Shown: positions 29,440 through 40,396, numbered from the stretch's first letter. The stretch: 44,167 nt of DNA from Azoarcus sp. (GCA_030656215.1 JAUSOD010000085.1:1-44167), one strand, 5' to 3'. Notes: generated by a model not told the origin, from the letters alone. A program made the numbers and translations.

Positions 29440-30232
29440 AACTGGCCGGCAGCGGTTCCACCAGATCGCGGTAGGCGTGCCAGGTGGCATGGCCGATGAT
29501 AGGCATCAAGACCACGAGCCCGACGTGGAAGCTGAGAAAGCCGATGAGGGTCAGCGACACGAGCAGAAAGGCCCATACGATCATCGCCGCCGGGTTGCGC
29601 ACCAGCGCTGCGATGCTGGCGAGCATGGAGCTGATTGCGTCCTGGTTGCGGTCGAGCATCAAGGGGATGGAAACCACGCTGACCGCGAACGCGAGGGTGG
29701 CGAAAATCAGCCCGACGCCAAAGTAGACCAGCAGGAACTCGATGTTCTCGAACGCCAGCAACTGAGCGAGAAAGCCCGACAGGTTGGGCATTTCGTTGGA
29801 GTAGAAGAGGGCGAACACCACCAGTGACGCACGTGCCCACACCAGAAAGACTACTCCGAGCACCACCGCGAAAATGCCGATATTGCCGGCGTTGCGTTTC
29901 CACACCGTGAGGGTCGGTGCCAGTGAGCAATCCTCGCCGAGTTGATGGCGGCGACTGATCTCATACAGGCCCATGGCGAGGAAGGGGCCCAGAAGCAGAA
30001 AGCCCGATGTGAGCGCCGCAGTGTATTCGTAGGCATGCTCGAACACGAAGGTGACCAGCAGACCCATGCCGGCGAAGCAGAAGCCGTAGAACAGGCTGGG
30101 AATGGGGCAGGACTTGAGGTCGCCGAGTCCCCGCGCGATCCAGCTGAACGGTGCGGAAAACGGAATATCGCGGACCGTGGGGAAGGGGAGCCCCGCGGCA
30201 TCGTCAAGCTCGGTATCGTTCGGCTGCGACAT
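29438..30232 (-). CDS. DUF2189 integral membrane protein
   Basis: The 264-residue protein has about six helices with classic DUF2189 motifs: SWIARGLGDLKSCPIPSLFY, FLLLGPFLAMGLYEISRR, VVSIPLMLDRN and a C-terminal GHATWHAYRDLV. Its role is unknown. It converges with the acyltransferase fusion and is followed upstream, on the same strand, by a hydrolase gene ending 19 bases before its start. Cotranscription with metY and the hydrolase is likely. Confidence 0.9.
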   Translation of the reverse strand: MSQPNDTELDDAAGLPFPTVRDIPFSAPFSWIARGLGDLKSCPIPSLFYGFCFAGMGLLVTFVFEHAYEYTAALTSGFLLLGPFLAMGLYEISRRHQLGEDCSLAPTLTVWKRNAGNIGIFAVVLGVVFLVWARASLVVFALFYSNEMPNLSGFLAQLLAFENIEFLLVYFGVGLIFATLAFAVSVVSIPLMLDRNQDAISSMLASIAALVRNPAAMIVWAFLLVSLTLIGFLSFHVGLVVLMPIIGHATWHAYRDLVEPLPAS

Positions 30233-30250
30233 GTCTCTCTCCAGTCGGGT

Positions 30251-31054
30251 TTATTTTAGAAACTTCCCTATCGCATCGCTGAGGGCCCTGGGCGATTCGG
30301 CCATCATCGCGTGGCCTGCGCCCGGCAGCGTCATCATACGCGCACCGCCGGCGGCGTTGACCAGTGCATCGCATAGGGGTTTTACCGCACGAGCCGGGGT
30401 CATCTGGTCGCGTTCGCCGCACACGAGCAGCGTGGGGCAGCGGATCGCGGCCGCCACCTCCAAGCCGTCGAGCCAGGCGTTGCAGGCCTGCAGATCGGTT
30501 GCGAGTACGCCGGCGGGCTGGCGTTCCATCAGGCGCTGGTTGGTGCCAGGCAGCGAAGTGCCGGGCGTGGCGCTGGCCCCGAGCTGAGCGGCAGGGCTGT
30601 AGGACCACTGATTGATCATGGCGTGGGCGCGATCGCGATCGTCACGGGCCGCATCGATCAGTACCGGGGCAACCGGCATCGGCGCCACGCTACCCACCAG
30701 CACCAGCCGCTCGACCTGGTCGCCTGCCTTTGCCGCAGCGGCAAGCGCGATCAAGGAGCCCATGCTGTGGCCGACAAGGCGCATCCGGGTGCAGCCGACC
30801 GCGTCGGCCAGGTCGAGCAGCCAGCTCGCCATCGCGTCGATGTCACGCAGCGGCGTGCCGTGCGATGCGCCATGCCCCGGCAGGTCGGGCACGAGTACGC
30901 CGTAGCCGTGATGGGCGAGGTGGCGTGCCTGGTAGTTCCACACGCTGTGGTCGTGCCCGGCGCCGTGGATAAGGACCACCGTCGGCAGTTCGCGGTCGAA
31001 GCTGCGTCCTCCGGTGTAGATGCGGGTGAGCTGGTGATTGACCGGGATGTCCAT
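30251..31054 (-). CDS. alpha/beta-fold hydrolase
   Basis: The 267-residue protein has the esterase/lipase-type fold. It shows an oxyanion motif VVLIHGAGHDHSVW, nucleophile elbow GHSMGS with Ser97, acid CGERD with Asp216 and the catalytic GAGHAM with His248. No signal peptide is seen, so it acts in the cytoplasm. The start at 31054 lies 5 bases after the metY stop, which makes it part of the same transcript. Substrate cannot be assigned. A role linked to O-acylhomoserine chemistry is only suggested by the neighbour. Confidence 0.9.
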   Translation of the reverse strand: MDIPVNHQLTRIYTGGRSFDRELPTVVLIHGAGHDHSVWNYQARHLAHHGYGVLVPDLPGHGASHGTPLRDIDAMASWLLDLADAVGCTRMRLVGHSMGSLIALAAAAKAGDQVERLVLVGSVAPMPVAPVLIDAARDDRDRAHAMINQWSYSPAAQLGASATPGTSLPGTNQRLMERQPAGVLATDLQACNAWLDGLEVAAAIRCPTLLVCGERDQMTPARAVKPLCDALVNAAGGARMMTLPGAGHAMMAESPRALSDAIGKFLK

Positions 31055-31059
31055 GGCGC

Positions 31060-32364
31060 TCAAACCTTCAGCAGTTTGCCGACCGCGGCCAGACCGCGCT
31101 CGAGATCGGCGAGCAGGTCGGCGATGTTCTCCAGCCCGACCGACAGCCGCACAGTGCCCTCGCCGATGCCGGCTGCGGCGAGATCGGTGGCGGACATGCG
31201 GAAGTGGGTGGTGCTCGCCGGGTGGATGACCAATGACTTGGCGTCGCCCACGTTGGCCAGGTGCGAGAACAGGCGTAGCGCGCCAATAAAGACCTTGCCG
31301 GCATCGCGACCTCCCTTGAGCTCGAACGACAGCACCGCGCCGCAGCCATCGGGCAGGATCTGCTGCCCCAGCGCATGGTCCGGATGCGAGGCGAGTGCGG
31401 GGTAGGCCACTTTTTCCACCAGCGGATGGTCGGCCAAGTGCTGGGCGACCCGGACTGTGTTGTCCACATGGGCACGCATGCGCAGCGGCAGGGTTTCGAG
31501 CCCCTGCAGGATCTGGAAGGCGTTCATCGGCGACAGGCAGGCGCCGAAATCGCGCAGGCCTTCGCGTCGGGCACGCAGCAGGAAGGCCGCAACCGGTGAC
31601 TCCTCGGCGAAGTCCATGCCATGGAAGCCCTCGTAGGGCTCGGTCAGGGTGGGGAACAGGCCGGAGGCCTCCCAATCGAAACGACCGCCGTCGACAAGCA
31701 GGCCGCCGACCGCAACGCCGTGCCCGCCAATGAACTTGGTGGCCGAATGCATGACCAGATCGGCGCCGAGTTCGAGGGGGCGCTGCAGTGCGGGGCTGAC
31801 CAGGGTCGCATCGATCAGCAGGGGCAGGCGGGCAGCGTGCGCGATGGCGGCCACGGTGGGGATGTCGAGCACGTCCAGGCCGGGGTTGCCGATCGACTCG
31901 CCAAACAGCAGCCGGGTTTCGGGCCGGATGGCTGCGCGCCAGGCGTCGGCGTCGCGCGGGTCGACAAAGCTGGTGTGGATGCCGAAGCGGGGCAAGGTGT
32001 AGGCGAACAGGTTGTGCGATCCGCCATAGAGCGAACGCGAGGCGACGATATGCCCGCCACAGCCCATCAGCGTGGTGACCGCAAGGTGCAACGCGGCCTG
32101 GCCACTGGCTACGGCCACCGCGCCAACGCCGCCTTCGAGAGCGGCAATCCGCTCTTCGAGCACTGCGTTGGTGGGATTGGAGATCCGGGAATACACATGG
32201 CCGGGCTGTTCGAGATTGAACAGTGCTGCGGCCTGGTCGGCATCCGGAAAGACATAGCTGGTGGTGAAGTGGATCGGCGTTGCGCGCGAGCCGTGGGTGG
32301 CGTCGGGGGATTGCCCTGCATGCAGGGCGAGCGTCTCCCGACCGAAAAGTCCGGGTTGGGCCAT
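31060..32364 (-). CDS. metY: O-acetylhomoserine sulfhydrylase (MetY-type, PLP)
   Basis: The enzyme makes homocysteine from O-acetylhomoserine and sulfide. The 434-residue length and the extended region between FDWEASGLFPTLTEPYEGFH and RREGLRDFG are typical of MetY rather than the shorter MetZ/MetB (about 390-400). The PLP lysine lies in HSATKFIGG (Lys210), with SGQAALHLA and SRISNPTNAVLEER also conserved. It starts an apparent operon with the hydrolase and DUF2189 genes. No SAM riboswitch was found in the short leader. The MetY/MetZ distinction is made on length and insert only. Confidence 0.9.
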   Translation of the reverse strand: MAQPGLFGRETLALHAGQSPDATHGSRATPIHFTTSYVFPDADQAAALFNLEQPGHVYSRISNPTNAVLEERIAALEGGVGAVAVASGQAALHLAVTTLMGCGGHIVASRSLYGGSHNLFAYTLPRFGIHTSFVDPRDADAWRAAIRPETRLLFGESIGNPGLDVLDIPTVAAIAHAARLPLLIDATLVSPALQRPLELGADLVMHSATKFIGGHGVAVGGLLVDGGRFDWEASGLFPTLTEPYEGFHGMDFAEESPVAAFLLRARREGLRDFGACLSPMNAFQILQGLETLPLRMRAHVDNTVRVAQHLADHPLVEKVAYPALASHPDHALGQQILPDGCGAVLSFELKGGRDAGKVFIGALRLFSHLANVGDAKSLVIHPASTTHFRMSATDLAAAGIGEGTVRLSVGLENIADLLADLERGLAAVGKLLKV

Positions 32365-32395
32365 GAGTGTGTTCTGCCTGGTGGTCGAGCGGGGC

Positions 32396-32626
32396 TTAGG
32401 CGAGGTCGTCGGGTTCGATCAGGCGCTCGATGACCGAAATGCGATCCTTTAGCGCCAGCTTGCGCTTCTTCATGCGCCGGATCAGGAGCTGGTCCTCGAT
32501 GGGCGCCGCAACCAGCCTGGCGATCGCCTCGTCGAGATCGCGGTGCTCGGTGCGCAAATCCTCGAGGCGCAACTGCAGGTTGGTTACGCTGTCGAAGTTG
32601 TCGTCATTCATCCTGTCGTCGTTCAT
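32396..32626 (-). CDS. YdcH/DUF465 family small protein
   Basis: The 76-residue, highly charged protein is predicted helical (LQLRLEDLRTEHRDLDEAI; IRRMKKRKLALKDRI), as in the YdcH/DUF465 family, which forms helical hairpins. Function is not established. It lies 31 bases upstream of metY on the same strand and is divergent from greB. Confidence 0.85.
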   Translation of the reverse strand: MNDDRMNDDNFDSVTNLQLRLEDLRTEHRDLDEAIARLVAAPIEDQLLIRRMKKRKLALKDRISVIERLIEPDDLA

Positions 32627-32803
32627 TCAGAACCCGCTCGAGTGCTGGCGCGGCGGCGCCGTTTGTCGGTCCATCTCTGCGGCTATGGTATGCGGCGGGT
32701 GGGGCGATGACAATGGTGACAGCTTGCCGTTGTGGGCATCCATCTGCTTTCTCCTGCTTTATCCGTTAACATCGTTTGTTTGCCGGCATTCGGAAAGGCG
32801 ATC

Positions 32804-33364
32804 ATGAACAAGGCATTCGTCAGGGAAGCAGAGGGCGACGAGGACGAGGACGCGCTTTCGCCCTCGCTGCGCCTGCCGCCGGGCAGCAAGAACTACATGA
32901 CCCGGCGCGGCTACCTCGCCCTGCGCGAGGAGCTCGACCAGTTGCTGCGCGTCGAGCGCCCGAAGATGGTCGAGACTGTCGCCTGGGCGGCGGGCAACGG
33001 CGACCGCTCGGAGAATGGCGACTACATCTACGGCAAGAAGCGTTTGCGCGAGATCGACCGGCGCCTTCGCTTCCTGATCAAGCGCATCGAGAACGCCGAG
33101 GTCGTGGACCCGGCTGCGCAGCAGAATGTGGACCAGGTCTTCTTCGGCGCCACGGTGACGATCAGCGATGTTGATGATGCCTCCGGCGCGGAGCAGACCT
33201 GGCAGATCGTCGGCGTGGATGAGGCCAATGCCTCGGCTGGCATGATCAGCTGGATCTCGCCGCTGGCAAGGGCGTTGATCAAGTCGCGCGAGGGTGATGT
33301 AGTGCGTTTCATGAGCCCGGCCGGGGTGCGCGAGATAGAGATCGTCGAGGTTCGCTACAACTGA
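32804..33364 (+). CDS. greB: transcription elongation factor GreB
   Basis: GreB rescues backtracked RNA polymerase by stimulating transcript cleavage. The 186-residue product has the GreB start LPPGSKNYMTRRGYLALREE, the coiled-coil tip with acidic residues GDRSENGDYIYGKKRL, and the C-terminal FKBP-like domain. The N-terminus carries an acidic extension (EAEGDEDEDALSP). ATG 32804 follows a GGAAAGG ribosome site. htpG begins 79 bases downstream. Confidence 0.95.
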   Translation: MNKAFVREAEGDEDEDALSPSLRLPPGSKNYMTRRGYLALREELDQLLRVERPKMVETVAWAAGNGDRSENGDYIYGKKRLREIDRRLRFLIKRIENAEVVDPAAQQNVDQVFFGATVTISDVDDASGAEQTWQIVGVDEANASAGMISWISPLARALIKSREGDVVRFMSPAGVREIEIVEVRYN

Positions 33365-33442
33365 TTGCGGGCGGGACTTGAAAAAGCGGGTGGGTGGCCC
33401 AATCTGCAGGTCACACTTTTTCACCACCGGAGACGCATCAAG

Positions 33443-35374
33443 ATGTCCAGCGCCCAGACCGCCGCCGAAACCCTGAACTTCCAGGCTGAAGTGAAGCAGT
33501 TGCTTCACCTGATGATCCACTCGCTGTACTCGAACCGCGAGATCTTCCTGCGCGAGCTGATCTCCAACGCCTCCGACGCCAGCGACAAGCTGCGCTTCGA
33601 GGCGCTCGACCAGCCGGCCCTGTTCGAGGGTGACAGCGATCTGAAGATCCGCGTCGCATTCGATGCCGACGCCAAAACCGTCACCATCAGCGACAACGGC
33701 ATCGGCATGAGCCGCGACGAGGTCGTCACCCACCTCGGCACCATCGCCAAGTCGGGCACCCGTGAGTTCTTCGGCAAGCTCACCGGCGACCAGAAGAAGG
33801 ACGCCAACCTGATCGGTCAGTTCGGGGTCGGTTTCTACTCTGCTTTCATCGTGGCTGACAGGGTGATGGTTCAGACCCGTCGTGCCGGCCTGCCAGTCAG
33901 CGAAGGCGTGAAGTGGGAGTGCGCCATGACCGGCGACACCGCGGGCGAATACACCGTGGAACCGATCGAGAAGTCCGGCCGCGGCACCGAAATCACCCTC
34001 CACTTGCGCGAAGGCCAGGAAGACCTGCTCTCCGGCTGGAAACTCAAGAGCCTGATCCGCAAGTACTCCGATCACATCGTGCAACCGATCGTGATGAAGA
34101 AGGAGGAGTGGGACGAGGAGAAGAAGGCCCAGGTCGTCACCGACGAGGACGAGACGGTCAACCAGGCCAATGCGCTGTGGGCCCGGCCGAAGAGCGAGAT
34201 CGCCGACGAGGAGTACACCGCCTTCTACAAGCACGTCGGTCACGACTACGACGAGCCGCTGGCGTGGACCCATGCCCGGGTCGAAGGCCGCCAGGAATAC
34301 ACTCAACTGCTTTACGTGCCCTCGCATGCGCCGTTCGACATGTGGGACCGCAACGCGCGCCACGGGGTGAAGCTCTATGTGAAGCGCGTCTTCATCATGG
34401 ACGACGCCGAGAAGCTGATGCCGACTTACCTGCGCTTCGTGCGCGGGGTGGTCGATTCCGCCGATCTGCCGCTGAACGTGTCGCGCGAGATCCTGCAGGA
34501 GTCCAAGGATATCGACGCCATTCGCCAGGGCTGCACCAAGAAGGTGCTGGCCCTGCTTGAAGGCCTGGCCAACAGCGACGAGGCCGCGGAGAAGGAGAAA
34601 TACGCCACCTTCTGGAAAGAATTCGGCAAGGTGCTCAAGGAGGGTGTGGGCGAGGATTTCGCCAACAAGGACAAGATCGCGGGGCTGCTGCGTTTTGCCT
34701 CGACCCATGCCGACACGACCGACGAGGTGGTCTCGCTTGACGACTACATCGCACGCATGAAGGAAGGTCAGGACAAGATCTACTACGTCACGGCCGAAAC
34801 CTTCAACGCGGCGAAGAACAGCCCGCACCTCGAGATCTTCCGCAAGAAGGGCATCGAAGTGCTGCTGCTGTCGGACCGGGTGGACGAGTGGGTGATCGGC
34901 AACCTGACCGAGTTCGCGGGCAAGCCGCTTGCCTCGGTGGCCAAGGGTGGGCTGGACCTTGGCCAGCTCGAGGACGAGGCCGAGAAGAAAGAGGTGGAGC
35001 AGGCGGCCGACGAATACAAGGAGCTGCTGGAAAAGATCAAGACCAGCCTCGGCGAACGGGTCAAGGACGTCAAGGTCACCTTGCGACTGACCGATTCGCC
35101 GGCCTGCCTGGTGGCCGACGAGCACGATCTGGGCATGAACCTCGGGCGCATCCTCAAGGCAGCCGGCCAGAGCGCGCCGATGTCGAAGCCGATCCTCGAG
35201 ATCAACCCACGCCATCCGGCGGTGCTGCGTCTGAAGTACGAAGACAAGAACTTCGATGACTGGGCCGCGGTGCTGTTCGACCAGGCTCTGCTCGCCGAAG
35301 GCGGCACGCTCGACGACCCGGCGAGTTTCGTCAAGCGTATCAATCAGCTGATGTTGGCGATGAGCGCTAGCTGA
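33443..35374 (+). CDS. htpG: molecular chaperone HtpG (Hsp90)
   Basis: HtpG is an ATP-driven cytoplasmic chaperone. The 643 residues show the GHKL ATPase motifs [38 protein letters not shown] and [11 protein letters not shown]. The middle and C-terminal dimerisation domains are of usual length. ATG 33443 has GGAG about 12 bases upstream. Two hairpins follow the gene. No clear sigma-32 promoter was recognised in the 78-base gap after greB. Confidence 0.97.
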   Translation: MSSAQTAAETLNFQAEVKQLLHLMIHSLYSNREIFLRELISNASDASDKLRFEALDQPALFEGDSDLKIRVAFDADAKTVTISDNGIGMSRDEVVTHLGTIAKSGTREFFGKLTGDQKKDANLIGQFGVGFYSAFIVADRVMVQTRRAGLPVSEGVKWECAMTGDTAGEYTVEPIEKSGRGTEITLHLREGQEDLLSGWKLKSLIRKYSDHIVQPIVMKKEEWDEEKKAQVVTDEDETVNQANALWARPKSEIADEEYTAFYKHVGHDYDEPLAWTHARVEGRQEYTQLLYVPSHAPFDMWDRNARHGVKLYVKRVFIMDDAEKLMPTYLRFVRGVVDSADLPLNVSREILQESKDIDAIRQGCTKKVLALLEGLANSDEAAEKEKYATFWKEFGKVLKEGVGEDFANKDKIAGLLRFASTHADTTDEVVSLDDYIARMKEGQDKIYYVTAETFNAAKNSPHLEIFRKKGIEVLLLSDRVDEWVIGNLTEFAGKPLASVAKGGLDLGQLEDEAEKKEVEQAADEYKELLEKIKTSLGERVKDVKVTLRLTDSPACLVADEHDLGMNLGRILKAAGQSAPMSKPILEINPRHPAVLRLKYEDKNFDDWAAVLFDQALLAEGGTLDDPASFVKRINQLMLAMSAS

Positions 35375-35385
35375 TCCACCGGCAC

Positions 35386-35403
35386 GGCCCCGCATCCGGG
35401 GCC
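35386..35403 (+). terminator. hairpin after htpG
   Basis: A 7-bp GC-rich stem (ggccccg / cggggcc) with a CATC loop lies 12 bases after the htpG stop. The following bases are only weakly T-rich. Confidence 0.5.
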
Positions 35404-35422
35404 CGTTGCTACAGCGGTATCC

Positions 35423-35458
35423 GGGAGGGCTGTTCGCGATAATGCGGGCAGCCCTCCC
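35423..35458 (+). terminator. second hairpin after htpG
   Basis: A perfect 10-bp stem (gggagggctg / cagccctccc) with a 16-base loop is present. It could back up termination of htpG. The remaining DNA to 35610 must hold the liv operon promoter, which was not resolved. Confidence 0.45.
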
Positions 35459-35610
35459 GTCGTTTGTCGGCAGCCCTTGGGTGCTGTGCGGGTAAACGAT
35501 AGTTGCTTGTGGGTTCGGATGACGGAAGACTGAGGGCAGGCCAGAATAACGAATAAACAAATCTGCTACGCATCATCGTGTGCGAGCGCCGCAGCCCTTC
35601 GGAAGGAAAC

Positions 35611-36378
35611 ATGAGCGAGTTCATTCTCGAAACGATCGGCCTGACCAAAGAGTTCAAGGGTTTCGCCGCGGTATCCAATGTGGATCTCAAGGTCCGGCAG
35701 GGCGATATCCATGCCTTGATCGGTCCGAATGGGGCAGGCAAAACCACGGTGTTCAACCTGCTCACCAAGTTCCTTCCACCCACGTCGGGCAGCATCCGCT
35801 TCGAAGGCAAGGAGATTACGCAGGAAGCGCCCGCCGTTACCGCCCGCCGCGGACTGGTGCGCTCGTTCCAGATCTCTGCCACCTTTCCGCATCTGACGGT
35901 AATGGAGAATGTGCGCATCGGTCTGCAACGCAAGCTGGGTACCGAATTCCACTTCTGGCGATCGAAGAAATCGCTCGACGTGCTCAACGATGACGCGATG
36001 GCCCTGCTCGAGTCGGTGGACCTGAAGGAGTTCGCCGATACGGTTACGGCCGAGATGCCTTACGGGCGCAAACGTGCGCTGGAAATCGCCACCACGCTGG
36101 CGCTGGACCCGAAGATGATGCTGCTCGACGAACCGACCCAGGGCATGGGCAACGAAGATATCGGACGTGTTGTCGAGCTGATCCGCAAGGTTTCGGCCAA
36201 TCGCAGCATCCTGATGGTCGAACACAACCTGTCCGTGGTCGCCAATCTTTGTGACCGCATCACGGTGCTCACCCGCGGCAGCGTGCTTGCCGAGGGAACC
36301 TACGCCGAGGTGTCGAAGAACCCCAAGGTGCTCGAAGCCTATGTGGGCTCCGACGACATGAACGATGCCCACCACTGA
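35611..36378 (+). CDS. livG: branched-chain-type ABC importer ATPase (LivG-like)
   Basis: The 255-residue ATP-binding subunit has a normal Walker A GPNGAGKT (Lys44), Walker B MMLLDEPTQGM and switch His in VEHNLSVV. The signature region is MPYGRKRALEIA, a variant common in LivG-like proteins. It energises import of a small carboxylate or amino-acid-like substrate through LivH/LivM. GGAAGG lies just before the ATG. It is the first gene of the livG-livF-binding protein-livH-livM operon. Confidence 0.92.
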   Translation: MSEFILETIGLTKEFKGFAAVSNVDLKVRQGDIHALIGPNGAGKTTVFNLLTKFLPPTSGSIRFEGKEITQEAPAVTARRGLVRSFQISATFPHLTVMENVRIGLQRKLGTEFHFWRSKKSLDVLNDDAMALLESVDLKEFADTVTAEMPYGRKRALEIATTLALDPKMMLLDEPTQGMGNEDIGRVVELIRKVSANRSILMVEHNLSVVANLCDRITVLTRGSVLAEGTYAEVSKNPKVLEAYVGSDDMNDAHH

Positions 36379-36396
36379 CCCCGGCGGTCCCCACCC

Positions 36397-37119
<723 letters not shown>

Positions 37120-37153
37120 CCCGGGTGGACATTCAACAGGACGGAGACAAAAG

Positions 37154-38368
37154 ATGCAGATCAAGAAACTGACGACGCTTGCTTGCGCAGCCGCATTCGC
37201 TGCCCTTTCGGGTGCAGCGAATGCGCAGATTTCGGGTAACACGGTGAAAGTCGGCGTGCTCACCGACTTGTCCGGTACTTACTCCGACCTTGCAGGCTCG
37301 GGCGCAGTGTTAGCAACCCAAATGGCGATCGACGATTTCATCGCTGAAGCCAAGCCCGCATTCAAGATTGAAATGGTCTCCGCCGACCACCAGAACAAGG
37401 CCGACATTGCATCGAACAAGGCGCGCGAATGGTTCGAGCGTGAAGGGGTCGATGCCGCCACCGAGTTGGTCACCACCTCCACCGCGCTTGCGGTGATGAA
37501 GATCGCGAAGGAGATGAACCGCATTGCGCTCATGAGTGGTCCGGCGTCAACACCGATCACCAACGAGCAGTGCAATGACGTCTCCGTGCATTACACCTAT
37601 GACACCTACGCTTTGGCAAATGGCACCGCGAAGGCGGTGACCAAGCAAGGCGGCGACACGTGGTTCTTCCTGACGGCGGACTATGCCTTCGGCCAGGCGC
37701 TGGAGCGCGATTCGTCGGCGGTCGTGACCGCCAACGGCGGCAAGGTGCTTGGCTCGGTACGCCATCCCTTCCCGGCGTCGGACTTCTCCTCCTTCCTGCT
37801 CCAGGCGCAGGCCTCCGGGGCGAAAATCATCGGGCTGGCCAATGCCGGCGCCGACACCACCAATGCGATCAAGCAGGCGGCGGAGTTCGGCATCACCCCC
37901 AAGCAGTCGCTTGCCGGCTTGCTGATGTTCATTTCCGATGTCCATTCGCTGGGCCTGAAAAATACGCAGGGCATGTACCTGACCACGGGTTTCTATTGGG
38001 ATCTCAACGACGACACCCGGACCTGGTCGAAGCGCTTCTTTGACAAGCAGAAGCGGATGCCGACGATGGTGCAGGCCGGTCAGTATTCTTCTGTGCTGCA
38101 CTATCTGCGAGCGGTCCAGGCGGCCGGCTCGGACGATTCGGCGAAGGTCATGGCCCAGATGAAGAAGACCCCGATCAACGACTTCTTTGCCAAGAACGGA
38201 CAGATCCGCGAGGACGGCCGGATGATTCACGACATGTACCTGGTGCAGGTGAAGAAGCCCGACGAGTCCAAGTATCCGTGGGACTACTACCACGTTCGCC
38301 AGACCATTCCGGCGGCCGAGGCCTTCCAGCCCTTGTCGGAGTCGCGTTGCCCCCTGATCAAGAAGTGA
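37154..38368 (+). CDS. periplasmic substrate-binding protein of the Liv-type importer
   Basis: The 404-residue product has a classic signal peptide (ACAAAFAALSGAANAQ) and the type I binding-protein start VKVGVLTDLSGTYSDLAGSG. The sequence (FYWDLNDDTRTWSKRFF, GLLMFISDVHSLGL) resembles binding proteins in betaproteobacterial Liv-type operons of unassigned or aromatic substrates, not a canonical leucine binder. GGAG precedes the ATG. The substrate is unknown; the benE gene elsewhere in the window is only weak support for aromatics. Confidence 0.9.
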   Translation: MQIKKLTTLACAAAFAALSGAANAQISGNTVKVGVLTDLSGTYSDLAGSGAVLATQMAIDDFIAEAKPAFKIEMVSADHQNKADIASNKAREWFEREGVDAATELVTTSTALAVMKIAKEMNRIALMSGPASTPITNEQCNDVSVHYTYDTYALANGTAKAVTKQGGDTWFFLTADYAFGQALERDSSAVVTANGGKVLGSVRHPFPASDFSSFLLQAQASGAKIIGLANAGADTTNAIKQAAEFGITPKQSLAGLLMFISDVHSLGLKNTQGMYLTTGFYWDLNDDTRTWSKRFFDKQKRMPTMVQAGQYSSVLHYLRAVQAAGSDDSAKVMAQMKKTPINDFFAKNGQIREDGRMIHDMYLVQVKKPDESKYPWDYYHVRQTIPAAEAFQPLSESRCPLIKK

Positions 38369-38442
38369 GCTGAGCTCGATCCCGTCAGCCAATCATGTCG
38401 CACCGGGGCGCCACGTCTGGCGTCCCGGTGCGGGAGTTCCAT

Positions 38443-39324
38443 ATGGAAATATTCGGTGTCTCGAGTGCCCTGTTGGGCAGCCAGTTGCTGATCGGGCTGA
38501 TCAACGGCTCGTTCTACGCCATTCTCAGCCTCGGCCTGGCGATCATCTTCGGCTTGCTCAACATCATCAACTTCGCCCATGGCGCGCAGTACATGATGGG
38601 GGCTTTTGTGGCGTGGATCGCGCTGACGAAGTTCGGTATCAACTATTGGGTCTCGCTGTTGCTGGCGCCGATCGTGATTGGCGCACTGGGCGTCGTTATC
38701 GAGCGCACCATGCTGCGCAAACTCTACAAGCTCGATCATCTGTACGGCCTGCTTCTTACTTTCGGCCTGGCCCTGATCTTCGAAGGTGTCTTCCGTGACC
38801 AGTACGGCATCTCGGGACAGTCCTACGAGGTACCCGAACTGCTCCAGGGCGGGGTGAACCTCGGCTTCATGTTCGTGCCTATCTATCGCGCCTGGATTGT
38901 GGTGGCAGCGTTGACGGTGTGCTTCGGTACCTGGTTCATGATCGAGAAGACCAAGCTCGGGTCCTACCTGCGTGCCGGCACCGAGAATCCGCAGATGGTG
39001 CAGGCGCTGGGTATCAACGTGCCGCTGCTGATCACCTTCACGTACGGTTATGGCGTGGCCCTGGCCGCGTTCGCCGGGGTGCTTGCGGCGCCGGTGTATC
39101 AGGTGAATCCGCTGATGGGCTCCAACCTGATCATTGTCGTGTTCGCGGTAGTCGTCATCGGCGGCATGGGTTCGATCATGGGCTCGATCGTCACCGGTCT
39201 CGGCCTCGGTCTGATCGAGGGCCTGACCAGGGTGTTCTATCCGGAAGGGTCTGCCGTGGTGGTCTTCATCATCATGGTGATCGTGCTGCTGGTCCGGCCT
39301 GCCGGCCTGTTTGGCAAGAGCTGA
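38443..39324 (+). CDS. livH: branched-chain-type ABC permease (LivH-like)
   Basis: The 293-residue inner-membrane permease has LivH features: GLINGSFYAILSLGLAIIFG, NIINFAHGAQYMMGAF and the EAA-like loop region MVQALGINVPLLITFTYGYG. About eight helices are visible. ATG 38443 follows GGGAG at 9 bases. The upstream in-frame ATG at 38395 lacks a ribosome site and would give an unusual extension. Confidence 0.93.
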   Translation: MEIFGVSSALLGSQLLIGLINGSFYAILSLGLAIIFGLLNIINFAHGAQYMMGAFVAWIALTKFGINYWVSLLLAPIVIGALGVVIERTMLRKLYKLDHLYGLLLTFGLALIFEGVFRDQYGISGQSYEVPELLQGGVNLGFMFVPIYRAWIVVAALTVCFGTWFMIEKTKLGSYLRAGTENPQMVQALGINVPLLITFTYGYGVALAAFAGVLAAPVYQVNPLMGSNLIIVVFAVVVIGGMGSIMGSIVTGLGLGLIEGLTRVFYPEGSAVVVFIIMVIVLLVRPAGLFGKS

Positions 39325-39344
39325 GGCAAAACCGAGGATACGCA

Positions 39345-40295
39345 ATGCACAAAAATTCGATGTTTGCTCGCGCCACACCCTATCTGTTCGGTGCCTTGTT
39401 CATCATTGGTCTCATCGCGCCGTTTGCGGTGTATCCCACCTTCCTGATGAAGATCCTGTGTTTCGGTCTGTTTGCCTGCGCTTTCAACCTGCTGCTCGGC
39501 TTTGCAGGTTTGCTGTCCTTCGGCCATGCGGCCTTTCTGGGGACGGCAGGATACGTGTGCGGCATGCTGGTGCGCGATGTCGGGGTAACGCCCGAGGTGG
39601 GCATCATTGGCGGTACGGTGGCGGCGGGTTTGCTGGGCTGGGTTTTCGGTGTGCTGGCGATCCGGCGTACCGGCATCTACTTTGCGATGATCACGCTCGC
39701 CTTGTCGCAGATGGTGTATTTCCTGGTGCTCCAGATCAAGGCGACCGGCGGCGAGGATGGCCTGCAGGGCGTGCCGCGGGGAAACCTGTTCGGCATCATC
39801 GACCTGTCGAACAACCTTTCGATGTACTACCTGGTGTTCGCGGTGTTCTGCATCGGTTTCTTCATCATCTACCGCACCATCAATTCGCCTTTCGGCGAGA
39901 TTCTCAAGGCGATCCGCGAGAACGAGCCGCGCGCCATATCGCTGGGCTACGATGTGGCCAAGTTCAAGTTGCTCGCCTTCATCATTTCGGCCTCGCTCGC
40001 CGGCATGGCCGGCGCCACCAAGACGCTGGTGTTTCAGCTCGCATCGCTCACCGACGTGCATTGGCACATGTCGGGTGAGGTGGTGCTGATGACCCTGCTC
40101 GGTGGCCTCGGAACGGTGCTTGGCCCGCTGATCGGTGCGGCCACCGTGGTATCGCTGCAGACCCAGCTTGCCGATTCGGTCGGCTCGTGGGTGACGGTGA
40201 TCATGGGCGTGATCTTTGTGTTGTGTGTGCTCTTGTTCCGGCGTGGCATCGTCGGCGAACTGCAGGCACTCATTCGGCGTGCCGGCATCCGCTGA
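39345..40295 (+). CDS. livM: branched-chain-type ABC permease (LivM-like)
   Basis: The 316-residue permease has LivM motifs: FNLLLGFAGLLSFGHAAFLG, GIYFAMITLALSQMVYF, and the cytoplasmic loop IRENEPRAISLGYDVAKFKL that contacts the ATPases. It starts 20 bases after livH with GAGGA upstream. It is the last gene of the operon, and a terminator lies about 100 bases downstream. Confidence 0.94.
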   Translation: MHKNSMFARATPYLFGALFIIGLIAPFAVYPTFLMKILCFGLFACAFNLLLGFAGLLSFGHAAFLGTAGYVCGMLVRDVGVTPEVGIIGGTVAAGLLGWVFGVLAIRRTGIYFAMITLALSQMVYFLVLQIKATGGEDGLQGVPRGNLFGIIDLSNNLSMYYLVFAVFCIGFFIIYRTINSPFGEILKAIRENEPRAISLGYDVAKFKLLAFIISASLAGMAGATKTLVFQLASLTDVHWHMSGEVVLMTLLGGLGTVLGPLIGAATVVSLQTQLADSVGSWVTVIMGVIFVLCVLLFRRGIVGELQALIRRAGIR

Positions 40296-40396
40296 GCGGG
40301 ACGAGCGATAGCAGGTCCTGTCGTGCCACCGCGCGGCAGCGCAGGAGTCTTGAATCAGGCTGGGTGCAGGGCGCAAGGCGCAGGGGTTGGGTGCAA

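Noticed and set aside
32365-32395. SAM riboswitch before metY
   Set aside because: The gap is only 31 bases and the next gene upstream is on the same strand, so there is no room for one.
32759-35560. 933-residue frame antisense to greB/htpG
   Set aside because: htpG and greB on the + strand are unmistakable; the antisense frame is a codon-bias artefact.
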